Positions 31,885 through 42,852 of a DNA stretch of 64,000 nucleotides are shown in pieces (the first letter of the stretch is position 1; every line of letters starts with the position of its first letter). The notes under the pieces are model-generated. The model made no database searches. It was given only the letters and a program-made list of their open reading frames with translations, and had not been told where the DNA came from. A program made the position numbers and the translations under genes. The DNA is from Raphanus sativus. Lineage: Eukaryota; Streptophyta; Magnoliopsida; Brassicales; Brassicaceae. The stretch lies in the NCBI RefSeq assembly GCF_000801105.2, contig NC_079513.1, positions 20,428,273 through 20,492,272 on the forward strand. Reading direction: 5' to 3'.

Positions 31885-34841
31885 TGTCATGTCCCTGATC
31901 CTGGATATGATCCTTAGGATCGACCATGGTGCAAGGAGACGCACCAGTCAGCTCATGTGACCTAAACACAAGGGTATCATGGCCTGGAAGTAAGGTTAAG
32001 GGCATCAGGAAGCTAAGATATAGCTAAACCAAGAAGGAGACAAGTATAAAGGAGCTGTACAAAGTGTATGGCAGCTGGGCGATGCAGTGAGCAAGCTCGG
32101 CCAGCTAAATGAAGTGTAGTGCAGCTCAGTGTAGCTCACTAAAGAGTGTGTCAGCTCCCTGAGCTGGATGAACTAGCTCACTCAGCTGGGTCAGCTGGGG
32201 ATCAGCTCAACTCAGCTAGATTGAGTGTTCAAGTCTTGGGCAGTTGGGCCAGGTCCGCACAGTGGTCGGACCATGTGGACCACCCGGGTGTGCCGGTGAG
32301 CCGGTGGGCACTTGTGGTTGAACCAGAGGCTTGGGCAACCAGCTAAGGCTTGTGTGTGACATGTCTAGGAGCAGTTAGGCATGTCAAGGACGTCTGGTAA
32401 CTGCCATAGGCGAACAGGTGTGATCTGGCCAGAAATGATACCGAAAGGGTGCAACCTTTGGAAAGGTGACCATTCCTTTTCTATAAATACAAGGGCAAGT
32501 CCGTGCCTTTGCAGGCACGTCAGGGCTTCATTCTTCTTCCTGAAACACAAAGAAAAATAGATAAAAACAGAGAGATGGTCGGATTACACAATCCAAGACC
32601 AAGAGAGGCTTGAAGGCAGCAAAGAGGCAGTTTTGGTGGCAATCAAGAGGGGAGTTGAGAACGACCCTCTGGTGTGTTTTGATTGTGGTTTGCCACGCCA
32701 TAGGCTTCATATACATCCTTACTACACATCCAAATAGCCAGGGAAGAAGGGAGATGACCGGATTCACTCTCAAAGTCCAAGAGCAGCCTTAAGGGAAATG
32801 GTGTGTAGAAAGGCAGTTTCATGGGTACTGAAGTGGGAAGTGATGCACGACCCTTGGGTGGTGTTTGATCATGGATGAACACACCCTAGGCTTCCTCTAC
32901 ATCATGGTAACACACGCAAATGGTGGGAATTGAATGGAGAAGGCCGGAATCCACTCCCAAAGGCATGTACAGCCTTGAAGGTGGATGCAGTGCAGAAACT
33001 GGTTTCATGGAAGTTCCATGGAAGGGATGATGGGTGCGACCCATGTATGGATCTTATCAATACTGGAAGTATGTGATAAGACCTTATTAAGACAAGTGCA
33101 AGAGGCACAAGGCCGGACCTAATCAGGGAAGCACAAGGTCTAGCAAGATCAAGTATGAGGTAACATGTGTTGATTACTTATGTTTATGTTTATGTTTATG
33201 TCTGTGTTGTGTCTCTTGGGGTGGGATCAAGGCCAGGCATGGCACGCCCCTTGAGGAATGTATATTGTGATGTGTCTTAGGAATCCAAGACCCTGGACAA
33301 AGGGGCGGATCATAACTGATCTAACTCATCCTTGTGGGATGATGGTTAGATGATGTTCATTGGATAGTGATCAATGATGGATCATGGTTTGGTGTTGGGT
33401 TTGATCATGGTGTGAACCATGAGTCCGACCCACTGATGAGACACATGGGAGTCCTAGAGACAGAGGAACCATGTGGAGTGTAAGGTCCAATTCGTTTGGA
33501 TCCAACAGCAAGCAAAGGAGAGGAGTAAGGCTGGTACTTGTTGGTATGGACCACAAGTATAGTGCTGGTGTGTTTATACAAGGAAGGCTGTGTGTGATCT
33601 GATCATGGGCAAGGATGGACGACCTGATCCATGGATGATGGATCAAGGTGTCTGATCTGATTGATCAAAGGATGCACCAGTGGTAAGAGCAACATTAATC
33701 AGGTTCAGTGGGACATAGTTCCATGGCCGGTTAGGTATGTGTGAAGACTCATCAGTTCTGAGTCATGTGGGGCGGTTGGTTGATTGACTCAGGAACTGGT
33801 GGGCATTGTTAATCTTGTTCTATGATGTTCATACATGGAGGTACTGAACCCTGGAGTGGCCGATTCAGAGAAATCTCTCCATGGCCTTGGTTGGGCAGGT
33901 AAGTGGAGATCTGATAGTTCCATAAGGAATTGTTAGGATCCGACTTCAAATATCTCTTAATGGGTATTTATCATGAATTATCATGGTGAAAGATTAGTTT
34001 TATCTCATTGATTTAGAGGTGGTCAGTTATGGCCATATGGGCTGTTCATGGGCGAGATCAGTATGATCGAGGCCGGTTCTGAGAAATCTGACTTGACCAT
34101 TCTCTTAGTTATGAATTATCATGAATTATCATGAATTTTAATTAGTTTTTGGAGCATGTTTGCTTGTGGTTGGTTTTGCAGCTGAAGACTTCCCAAAAGT
34201 ACTTGGTCTGTGGGGATGGTTGGTTGAATGACTAAGTACCTAAGGGGAGAGTTTATACATGTATAATGAGGAGCTGGACGAGTGGATGGGGAGCTAGCCA
34301 AAGCTACCTCGCAGCTCAATCAGCTGGAAGAGAGTTGGGAACCTCAAGTGAAGTGGTTCAGCTCAGCTGAGCTGGACAAGCTAGTTTAACAAGCTAGTTT
34401 AACAAGCTGGGGATAGCTGATGCAATGAGCTAACAAGCTCCGTGGATGTGGCAAAGGTATGATCTAGCAATTCTTGCATAGATCTAGATAGAATGGTTTA
34501 GGGGAACAGAACCTCGGTTATTGTATGACTTGGATTAGGTTCAGGATCAACCTTGGAGCTGGTAGTAGTTGTGTATACTGACCATGGCTAAGGTGATTCG
34601 ACCTGACAAGTGTTAGATTGGTTTTAGACCAATGGTTGATAGATAATATTCCGCTGTGCATAAGTTGAAAGGATCTAAGCTAGGGAAGGACTAAGGTAGT
34701 CTTAAGCTAAGGTCTAAGATAGACTTCGCCCTTAGGCGAAAGTATAGATAAAGATCGAAAAATTGAGTGGTTCGGTCAGGTTATGGACCGAGCGACGTGA
34801 GGCATCGACCGCGGCCTAGCCGGCCGGGTTCGGGTCTTACA
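31885..34841 (+). repeat. 3' LTR (2957 bp)
   Basis: TGTCATGTCCC...GGGTCTTACA, uninterrupted. It contains the TATA box at 32482-32489, the threefold 180-bp repeats from 32572, and the intact GAG that became the CACTA target in the 5' LTR. It could read out into the flanking DNA towards the 283-aa gene 1.6 kb downstream. Confidence 0.95.
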
Positions 34842-34846
34842 AGGTT

Positions 34847-35548
34847 GGTTTGAACTTTGACCCAAAAAAAATGAGATAATTTTCATAATTTTATTCATAT
34901 CAATTACTAATAATAAATCATTCATTCTATTAAAAAAATGAGATAATTTTCATAATTGTACTCAGACGGTATGAGTATGTGGTAGTATGTATTTTCTTAA
35001 CAATATTTTGCAACAACTTTGAACTATTTTATGATGTATGAATTTGCATGATGGAACCATGATGTAATTTTCTTTCTAATTTGGATTTGTTTTTAGTTAA
35101 TTATTTTTATTTTCATTTTATATGCATAATAAATTTTTAAAATTAAAAAAAAAATCATTTATATTAATGTATATTATAAATATGTAAATAAAAATAATAT
35201 TTCTAAAAATTTTGTAAGTGAAATATATCATTTGTTGAAATTGATATATATTTAAAATCGTTTATGCACAAGTGATAATAAAATTTTGAATAGGTAACTG
35301 TAAATTATTCAATTGTTAAAATCATAATTTTAGGGGGGGGGGGTAATCTAATATGATGATGTTCTGACATTTTTATTTATTTGTTTGTGGTGTTTAAACT
35401 ATACCTAAAATCATATATTGGTTATGATTGATTTAAAAATACTGAACTATTATTAGATTAAAAGACAATTCAACATTAAAAATTTAATAAATAATTTTTC
35501 CACAGATCTCTTTCGGGTCTTTTGTGAATATAATGTGTATACTAAGAT

Positions 35549-35580
<32 letters not shown>

Positions 35581-35812
35581 TGGATAAATAATTTTGGGAG
35601 AATATTGAAAATTGTGATCGAAAAGATTTGTGTTTTCTTTTTTTTCCTTCGGTTTGACCGTTACGACAAGGTGGCTAATTGACTGGCAGCTTTTGTATTT
35701 AATCAAAAGAAACTTATTTCAAAAATGGTTAAATGTGTATTCATAAAATTCCTTATGTCTCTATATATATATATATATATATTGAATAAATAATTTAAAG
35801 AGGAAATGTAAA
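34847..35812. other. AT-rich intergenic DNA with microsatellites
   Basis: Contains a G run at about 35333-35343, an (AC)n(AT)n tract at about 35551-35580 and a (TA)n tract at about 35763-35781. The AC/AT tract and the G run are longer in unit 2. No gene seen. Confidence 0.7.
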
Positions 35813-36440
35813 GTACAGAGAAAAGCATACGTCCTTTCTATTCTTCTCTGCTGCACAATTCAAAGAAACAGAATCCCCCATACTTTTTATTGCCGTATTG
35901 AATCTTTAAAAAAAAATAAACTTAGTTTCACTATATAGGACATTTATGGTATATTCAAACTAAATTAAGCTAAATATGAGGAGGCAGTCTTACTAGCTCC
36001 CTAAAGTGAAAGCTTTTCTGAAAGAGATTCATTGGGGTTGTGAGAATAGTTAAGAGAAAACCATTCTTTAACAAAAAAAAAAAAGTTAAGAGAAAACCAA
36101 TAAACTTTTTTTATGAATATACATATAAAAAATATTTTTGAAAATAAAGAAAAAACAATAACATAACTCATATATAAATAATTATAGAATGTACTATGTA
36201 GGGTGAAAGGAGACAGAGAAGAAAAGAAAACGTATCCTCTCCTCTCGTCTTCTCTGCTGCAGAAGTCAAATAACAGAGTTCCCATATGCTTACAAGATTC
36301 TATTGCCATATTGAATCTTAATTTTAGTTTTAACCTTAGTTTTCACCTCATAGACATTTATGGTATACGTTCTTTTCCCTCTCTATTCAAACTCAATAAA
36401 TAAAAGCTAATATGAGGAGGGAGTCGTGCTCCATCTCTCT
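35813..36440 (+). promoter_or_regulatory. Duplicated promoter/leader block upstream of the 283-aa gene
   Basis: Two diverged copies of the same block: 35813-36001 and 36208-36440. Both have an AGAGAAaAgaaaACGTcCT-like start, CTCTGCTGCA, a TATTGCC(G/A)TATTGAATCTT segment, CATTTATGGTATA, and a GCTAAATATGAGGAGG-type end, about 400 bp apart. The second leads into the gene, with a TATA-like AATAAATAAAAG at about 36397. The unit 2 copy is at 56941-57569. Confidence 0.6.
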
Positions 36441-36469
36441 AACTCAAAAATCTTTCCTTGAATTTCAAA

Positions 36470-37321
36470 ATGAACAGTGTAATTCAGAGTTCAGTGATTC
36501 TTGCAGGCTCATGCCATTTTGGTGGTTTGGGAAGAAGAGGCTTCTCTCAAGTGAGAATGGTTAAGAAACCTTTCTCACTTGAAGCTCAAACTTTGGTCCT
36601 CAACAAAGCAGAGAAAAACAAACACTCAAAGGTAGTTAGCTGCTGCAAGAATGATGATGGTGATGAAGAAGCTGTTGTGCTTGAGTGGGCATCCAAACAC
36701 TGGTCACTTTTAATCATTCTGTTGACAGTGGTGAAGATGGTGAGAGAAGAAGAAGATGAAGAAGCTGCTGCTGAGCTTGAGTGGCCATCCAAAAGCTGGT
36801 TCCTATTAAACCTTGTGTTGATAGCTGCTCAGATGATTAGAGAAGAAGAAGAATTTGAAGCTGAGTTTGAGGCATTGCTTAGAGAAGAAGAAGCTCAGGG
36901 AGGATCAGAGGAAGAAGAATTGGCTGAAGCCATGGAATCTTTTGACAGATTCAAAGATGTCATGAAGACTAAAATTCCAAAAAAAAAAGAAGATAGAAAG
37001 GGGTTTTCTCTTTATGACGACGGAAAGTATATGAGAGGCTTGGGATACCACGCAGCCAAAGTCATTCCAAACTACACGCCAGAAAGGGGTTTTGGATCTG
37101 ATGACAAAGTTGTCTATGTTAGTTTCTCTGGCTTTGTTTCCACGGGAAGGGCATACCTCATTGAATTCTTAGACCATGCTTTGGTACTTAGATGGGTCAA
37201 GGAAAAGGGTGGTGTGAGGAAGGAGCTTGCGAGGACTCATTACGTTGACTTAGTGGCAGAAGTTGACAACGAGACGGTGACGATTCTCGGCGGCGGGGAG
37301 ACGAGCTCCGACAGCGAGTAG
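36470..37321 (+). CDS. Unknown 283-aa protein with internal repeat, possible plastid protein (unit 1)
   Basis: Single-exon open frame from ATG at 36470 to TAG at 37319-37321. I do not recognise the family. Residues 1-60 lack acidic residues at the start and are rich in S, R and K (SVIQSSVILAGSCHFGG, RRGFSQVRMVKK), like a chloroplast transit peptide. Two similar segments follow, at about 66-95 and 98-130: LEWASKHWSLLIILLTVVKM and LEWPSKSWFLLNLVLIAAQM, each followed by R-E-E-E-rich acid stretches. This is an internal duplication of one hydrophobic helix plus an acidic tail. The C-terminal part (about 180-283) is a compact basic/hydrophobic region (YHAAKVIPNYTPERGFGSDD, VYVSFSGFVSTGRAYLIEF) ending GGGETSSDSE. 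Unit 2 has the same protein with one change noticed (A to S near residue 17). It is intact in both, so it may be active. Confidence 0.75.
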   Translation: MNSVIQSSVILAGSCHFGGLGRRGFSQVRMVKKPFSLEAQTLVLNKAEKNKHSKVVSCCKNDDGDEEAVVLEWASKHWSLLIILLTVVKMVREEEDEEAAAELEWPSKSWFLLNLVLIAAQMIREEEEFEAEFEALLREEEAQGGSEEEELAEAMESFDRFKDVMKTKIPKKKEDRKGFSLYDDGKYMRGLGYHAAKVIPNYTPERGFGSDDKVVYVSFSGFVSTGRAYLIEFLDHALVLRWVKEKGGVRKELARTHYVDLVAEVDNETVTILGGGETSSDSE

Positions 37322-37337
37322 AAGGCGGAGTAGTAGT

Positions 37338-37480
37338 ATTTTATCGTATGTTTTAATTATCAGCATTTAATGATGTTTTATCGGATGTTTTTATTTATCA
37401 GCATTTAATGCTGTATTATCGGATGTTTTAATTATCAGCATTGCTGTTTTATCGGATGTTTTAGTTATTAATGTTGTTTT
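37338..37480 (+). repeat. Tandem repeats just after the 283-aa gene
   Basis: About four units of TTTTATCGGATGTTTTAATT followed by ATCAGCATTTAATGcTG, unit about 30-47 bp with internal deletions. They fall in the probable 3' UTR. The copy is at 58467-58609. Confidence 0.7.
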
Positions 37481-38110
37481 ATGTCAGATTGATAAGAGTC
37501 AGAACCGGAATCAAATGTTGTGTCTTAAACAGTAATAGTCTAAACAGACCTTTATTTGGCCAAGTTTGTATCTGTTATGCTTGTGTCTAGACTCGATTTT
37601 GTTGCTTCGTTATGAGTGGTGAGGATGTTAATCTGAATTCTAGTTGAAATCCTCAATACTATCCTGTGCGGTCTATATCCAGTTTGATCATTCCGTTTAC
37701 CACCTTGCTACGGGTTGACCACATTGGAGCTTGATGTTTTTGTTGCATGCTTTATCAATTGTGGAGCTAGAAGGGATCTTGAAGAAACGTACTATCCGGA
37801 GTTTCGTTATAAAAACAGACTTTCAGAGTCATGACCCTGATGTATATTATGATGATTCATTACTCTGTTTTTTAACACTCGCAATATGTGCTAATACGTA
37901 TGTATGTCTGTAGAAAGACAGATTCTTGTCTGAACTTTGAGAAAGAGAAAAAAATGAAACTTTGTTAGGTTCTGTGGATCAAATAGTGAGTGACTATGAT
38001 ACTTTTGATGGTAACTGGATGATCTTTTCTTGTGTCAATAAAACAATCTTTTTTCTTGTTTTCTTCTGGTTGGGTCTTAAATCTTGTATATATGTTGGTG
38101 TTTTGTTTCA
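37481..38110. other. Sequence between the 283-aa gene and the NCL-like remnants
   Basis: GC is somewhat higher than in the spacers, and there are short open frames that I cannot assign (for example 37731-37913). Earlier exons of the exchanger gene may be buried here beyond recognition. Confidence 0.4.
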
Positions 38111-38690
38111 GTGTCTGGACTTTCTGCACAAAGCCAAGTCTCTGTGGGGATGGGTTTGCTCGCTGGCTCAACCGTTATGCTTCTCAATGTAATCTGGCGA
38201 ATTTCCACTATCGAGGCTTTCAGTCTTAAAGGTTACCAGAAAGTTGCTTATGTCTATTAACTATCACTTATTCTTCATTGTAGGATGATAACTAATAGGT
38301 CTTCCAACCGTGGATCCAAAGGAGACGGCTTGCTTTTGCAAAATACTAGCATGTTATATCAGGAATACTTAAGCACTTGAAACAACATGCTTTGGGAAAG
38401 CTAAGGTCAGCCTGATGAACATGTCATTCGAATGTAAGTCAAATGGAGAGAGCAAATTTTGTTTTAGCACCTTATTCGGTTTCACCATGTTCCATAAAGC
38501 TATCTGTTTATTAGGTGGTTTGAGACAAATGATGCTAACAAGGACGGGGACTTACTTATCAGCAGCTGATCTTAAGGCGCTTTTCAACCTGGAGACTTTA
38601 CAAGAGAAAGAGGGGACCATTCATTCTTTAGAGCTGACAACCATGTTTACATTTTGGTTCCATCATTTTCTTATATTTTGATATCTTTAT
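38111..38690 (+). pseudogene. NCL-type Na+/Ca2+ exchanger pseudogene (unit 1)
   Basis: Three exon-like pieces. First, after TTTTGTTTCAG, 38111-38240 reads VSGLSAQSQVSVGMGLLAGS TVMLLNVIW, the conserved exchanger membrane segment. Second, 38312-38429 reads PWIQRRRLAFAKY, a stop, then HVISGILKHLKQHALGKL, the linker before the EF-hands. Third, 38514-38690 after TTTATTAG reads WFETNDANKDGDLLISAADL KAL, an EF-hand loop with D-N-D spacing but two extra residues. In Arabidopsis the relative is NCL (At1g53210), a vacuolar-type exchanger involved in salt response. Missing exons, a TAG in frame and indels make this dead. The copy is at 59240-59819. Confidence 0.8.
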
Positions 38691-38713
38691 AATTGATGAG
38701 TTGATGCAGAACC

Positions 38714-38775
38714 AGAAGAATTGGCTGAAGCTATGGAATCTTTTGACAGATTCAAAGATGTCATGAAGACTAAAA
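38714..38775 (+). repeat. 62-bp stray copy of part of the 283-aa gene
   Basis: AGAAGAATTGGCTGAAGCTA onward matches 36914-36975 of the 283-aa gene with one mismatch (GCT for GCC), encoding EELAEAMESFDRFKDVMKTK. It sits 1.4 kb downstream of that gene, without the rest. The copy is at 59843-59904. Confidence 0.75.
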
Positions 38776-39423
38776 CAAACAGCAATAGACTAAACCAAGA
38801 CCCCAACAACCTCCTTCACCCTTCTCAAAAGCATAGTATTTGTTAAAAGAAGGAAGACACATTATTGATACTAGTCACTCAATATATCTTTTTGCTCTTT
38901 TTCATTAAATTTTCCTTCATCTTTGGTACAAACCCATCATTCTAAATCCTGAATTCCACAAAAGCAACACATGCAAGACTCTGTCCAACGAAAATGACTC
39001 TTCTTCATGAATGTGGCTAAAATAAGTGATTAAGAAAACACGAGCAGTTACTGTTTCAAATTCTCAAGTATTAGCAATGGCAATGAACCTAAAACCTAAA
39101 TAACAAATGTATTAACATTTCGATGTAAAACCTTATTGGGTTTGGCAGAAGAAAAGAAAAAGAAAAAAGAGTAATATTTCTTGAGTAAATCATTAAACCA
39201 ACATGGGAATAAAGGACAAAAGCTTGAGATTTTAGCTTCAGGTGGGGGGTTAAAGGGGAGGTTTCCAACACAAACAAAAGAGTAAGGAATTACAAATTTA
39301 TTTAAGGGGAGGTTTAGATAATATATTTGTGTTTTTTTTTTTTTTTTCATAGCTATAGGAGCAAATTTCCCTTTATTTATTTAATACAAGAACATATAAT
39401 ATGCTACACAAAACAAAACCTGA
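38776..39423. other. Intergenic DNA between the NCL-like and TCP3-like remnants
   Basis: AT-rich with homopolymer runs; no gene seen. The copy is at 59905-60551. Confidence 0.6.
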
Positions 39424-39928
39424 CTATTGGCCATAACCTGTCTGAAACGACGACGTCGTTGTAGCGGGGGAAGTAAACACAAACCCTCCTCCTCCACTTG
39501 CGGCTGAATCAGCAGCTCCGCCAGTCACGTCAACAGTCAATGATTCTGTTGCGACTGGTCCCAGCTCGCCGTCGATGATACAACCACTAATGGATTGCTC
39601 TGGCTCTGGCCGGAGAACAGAGCATGCTCTGTTTGATCAGCGAAAGGAGGACCATTTTGGAAGGAGTGAAGCGAGAGACGAAGATCTTGAATTTGTGCAC
39701 TGGCTCGTGACGACGGTGGTTGATGATAATGCGGCGTTAAAACAGGCGCCGGAAGAAATCTCGCTTGATGATGATGATGCTCTGTTTCTTCACCGGAACC
39801 ACCGCAAATTCCCGTCGCCGGCGGAGGAATTACAGTTTTGGATTTGTATTGGCGGGGTCATCAATGGCGGATTTAGCTTTCTTGATCAACGGTTTTGCTT
39901 TGCTCGCGTCTATCTTGAACACCGTAGA
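39424..39928 (-). pseudogene. TCP3-like pseudogene, 5'-truncated at the tandem junction
   Basis: Minus-strand C-terminal half of the TCP3-like gene described at 60552-61270: QIQDLRLSLHSFQNGPP, EHALFSGQSQSNPLV, SSTASWDQSQQNH then stop, and in another frame GGAADSAASGGGGFVFTSPA ending in TAG at 39424-39426. At 39928 it is fused to the AT-rich DNA that starts unit 2, so the N-terminal part is absent. This marks the duplication breakpoint. Confidence 0.85.
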
Positions 39929-39954
39929 TAGTTTATACCTAATTTAAATGCATT

Positions 39955-40089
39955 GAAAGTCCAAATAATACAGTCCGTCAATACTATTAAATCATTATAG
40001 TACACAAACGCTTGAGTTCCACCAATTTATGCCAATAACAATATAAAATTTAAAGCAAAAATTGGCGGACTGCATTATTTGGACTTTGA
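39955..40089. mobile_element. Short hairpin MITE-like element (unit 2 copy)
   Basis: Same as 204-338, with the same inverted ends. Confidence 0.6.
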
Positions 40090-42852
40090 ACAAACGATTG
40101 AGTTCCACCCACTGATATTTATACAATAGTAACTATCGTTGGGTTGATATTTTGCGGAACTGACTGTAAAATGATAAAGCAAAAATCTTATTATTATTAA
40201 GGCCAGTTTAATGTAAGAACATACTAATAACATGTGTATCAAATACACTAATTAATTAAATTAAAAAAATCTGAACGAAACACCAACACACAGAAAAAAA
40301 TCATATGATCTCTTCTTGTAAGAGTTCAGAAGGTTTTTCTTTACCGAACTTTCTTCTGCCTCAGTTAAAAGAGGAACCTTGTAAAATATATTAAAAGTAA
40401 ATTTCAAAATTTTACAAAATGGCTAACTAAAATATACACGTGATAAGCATACCTCAGTTATGCATACCTCGTCTATGATTTAGAAATTTTAGACACACCA
40501 TTTACAACACCAACTGTCACACTCACCAACATATAAATTCACGAGTTCTTCATCTGTTAATCATGTTAGTACCTGCACAAATATTCACCAAAAATTATTA
40601 AAATCTAATTAAAAATATATCTTTAGTTATGATCCAAACAAACCCAAAATATAAACTCACAAAGAAAAAAGCAGTTGAGTTTCACAAAAATAATTAAAAA
40701 TCATATCTTTCCATGTATTTTTCCTTACTCATACGGTTCAAGACATGGATACAAATATCCTTTAAGCTTAAACCTCTTACTGAAAATAAAAATTCACCAT
40801 GAATATTAGATCTATATAGAGAGACTAATCAATCGAGAGAAGATTAAAAGTGAGAGATAAATGTATATATAAGCTAGGGAGTACTGTTAAAGAGATGATC
40901 ACATGGTGAGACTACGGTGCTCGGGAAATAATACAGGAAGGTTTATCGATCTGTCTTATGCTACCCATCATCCCAGGATCTATTAGACCTGCAAAAGAAT
41001 AAACATGAAATTTAAATTAGAACACTAATTCGTTAAGAAGATAAAACACTGAAACCATATGAAAACGAAAAGTGTATGTGTATTTTACAAAAAAAAGAAG
41101 AAGTGTATGTGTCAACTAATGAATCGAGAATACCATTATATAATGAATTGAGAATGTATGTTTAGGGTTTTAATGCCGAGATATTGTTTAGCTTGCAGCA
41201 TAATTTTCGGTGCTAATTGCATTTGGAAACTAAATTAAATACCACAATATTATTAGAATATATGCTGCAACAGGTTTAAATTTATTGTATCAATTCAAAA
41301 GCACATTATATGATGTGGTCTTTGTTATCGGATCTTACTAATAAGTTAGGATTACTATTTGGAAAATTTTATTTAAATCACAAAATCTTATTTCTATATA
41401 CTATCATTCACATTTATTGTTAAGAATATTCATGGATTTGTTTTGATCTCACCCCTAAATATGTGCGATTAAACAAAATATATAGTTGAAACTTGGAGAG
41501 AAAGTTGGGGATAATCTCTTTATTACCGGATCTTACTAATAAATTAGGATTAATATTTGGAAAATCTTATTTAAATCACATCTTATGTTTATCCCGTTTC
41601 CATTTCAATACTAACTAATATCTCGATTTTAATTTTGAATTTCTGTTTCTATAAAATATTCCATCGAAATCAAGATGGGTTATTAAAGATATAACAAAAA
41701 CCAATTCGGAGTGTAAACAGAAATGCAGTATTTTTCTTGGCCTGAGATTTTAGTGGTTGCTAAATATAAGAAACTAAATATCCGATATAATAGAAATTTC
41801 CACTTTTTAATATAGATTTACTACATATTTTGATATTTAAAGCTAAATATCTGATTTTCTTAGATAATGTATTTAATCTACTAAATATTAAATAACTGAT
41901 TTTTTAAATACAATAACACATTAAATAAAAGCAGTAGCCAAAATATAAATCAGTGACACATTATGGTAAATACTCTTTTTACTCATATCTATCAATAGAA
42001 TTTGGAAAATATAGATTTATGTTTCTGTTTTAGCAATTCAAGAGAATATAATCAATACCAACTAATATGTCAGATATTAATATGTCGATTTTGAATTTCT
42101 GTTTCTATAAAATATTCCATTGAGGTTAGATGGGTTAGTAAAGAGATTGGAAGCTCATTCGATGTGAAAATAGATTGTGTTTATTAGGCTTGCAATTTAA
42201 ACTAAACAGAAATATCTTGGGCCTGCGATTTTAGTTTTTAAAAAATAAAATGCCATGTTTTGTAATTATCTTAAGAATGTTTTGTAATTTCTTTAAAAGT
42301 GCGGGATTTTTTTGTGGACCTCTTAATATTATAAATAAGAATATCTCCATCTATATTTTTGAAAACAAATAATTATTTTATGTATTAACCCGTTTGTTAG
42401 ATCACAATAGAAATAATAAATCCATTTGTAAGACCCGTTTGTAATTGATGCCTATTTTACATATTTAATGGAAAAACATGTATTGTAAAAATTTATACTC
42501 ATTAATTGTATATCGATTTTGGAGAGTCAACTTTATTTTAAAATTTAAATATTGATTTTGAATTTCTGTTTCTATAAAACATTCCATCAAAATCTAAATG
42601 GGTTAGTAAAGATATTTGGAAGCTCATTCTGTGTGAAAATAGATTTAATTTATTGGGCTTGCAATTCAAATTAAACAGTAATATCTTGGGCCTGCGATTT
42701 TTGTTGTTAGTAAATGAGAAGCAATGTTTTGTAAATAGCTTAAAATTGTTGAAAAACCCAGTTTTGTAAATAATTTTGAGAACGTTTGGTAATTCTGCTG
42801 AAATTTTAGGGGCAGGTTCACAAATAGTCAGCTGCTTTAATAGTATAGATGA
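40090..42852. repeat. AT-rich spacer with degenerate ~450-bp repeats (unit 2 copy)
   Basis: Corresponds to 339-3104. The repeat blocks are at about 41322-42718 and the possible isolated exon is at 40912-40988 (-). No other gene. Confidence 0.55.

Larger units (their letters stand above)
11050..34841 (+). mobile_element. Ty3/gypsy-type LTR retrotransposon, deleted, with a nested CACTA element
   Basis: Starts TGTCATGTCCC and ends GGGTCTTACA (TG...CA), flanked by the 5-bp TSD AGGTT at 11045-11049 and 34842-34846. Unit 2 has the empty site with one AGGTT (55959-55963). It contains two 2957-bp LTRs, a tRNA-Met-type primer-binding site and a polypurine tract. The internal region is only 2244 bp and holds remnants of gag, retropepsin and the start of reverse transcriptase in the Ty3/gypsy order. 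RT core, RNase H and integrase are missing, so it must have been mobilised in trans. Two LTR differences were seen by eye, which indicates very recent insertion. Confidence 0.93.
178..39928. repeat. Tandem segmental duplication, unit 1 (39.75 kb, about 15.95 kb without the LTR element)
   Basis: Colinear with 39929-61056. It starts right after the TCP3 breakpoint (177/178) and ends at the same breakpoint (39928). The main size difference from unit 2 is the 23.8-kb LTR retrotransposon plus its TSD at 11050-34846. The first 3.3 kb shows about 11 small differences from unit 2, roughly 0.3% by eye. This unit has the empty site for the LINE found in unit 2. Confidence 0.93.

Noticed and set aside
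39575..39931. Open plus-strand frame of 118 codons with an acidic stretch, repeated at 60703-61071
   Set aside because: It is antisense to the TCP3-like pseudogene. The minus strand shows clear TCP3 segments, while the plus-strand frame resembles nothing and ends at the tandem junction.
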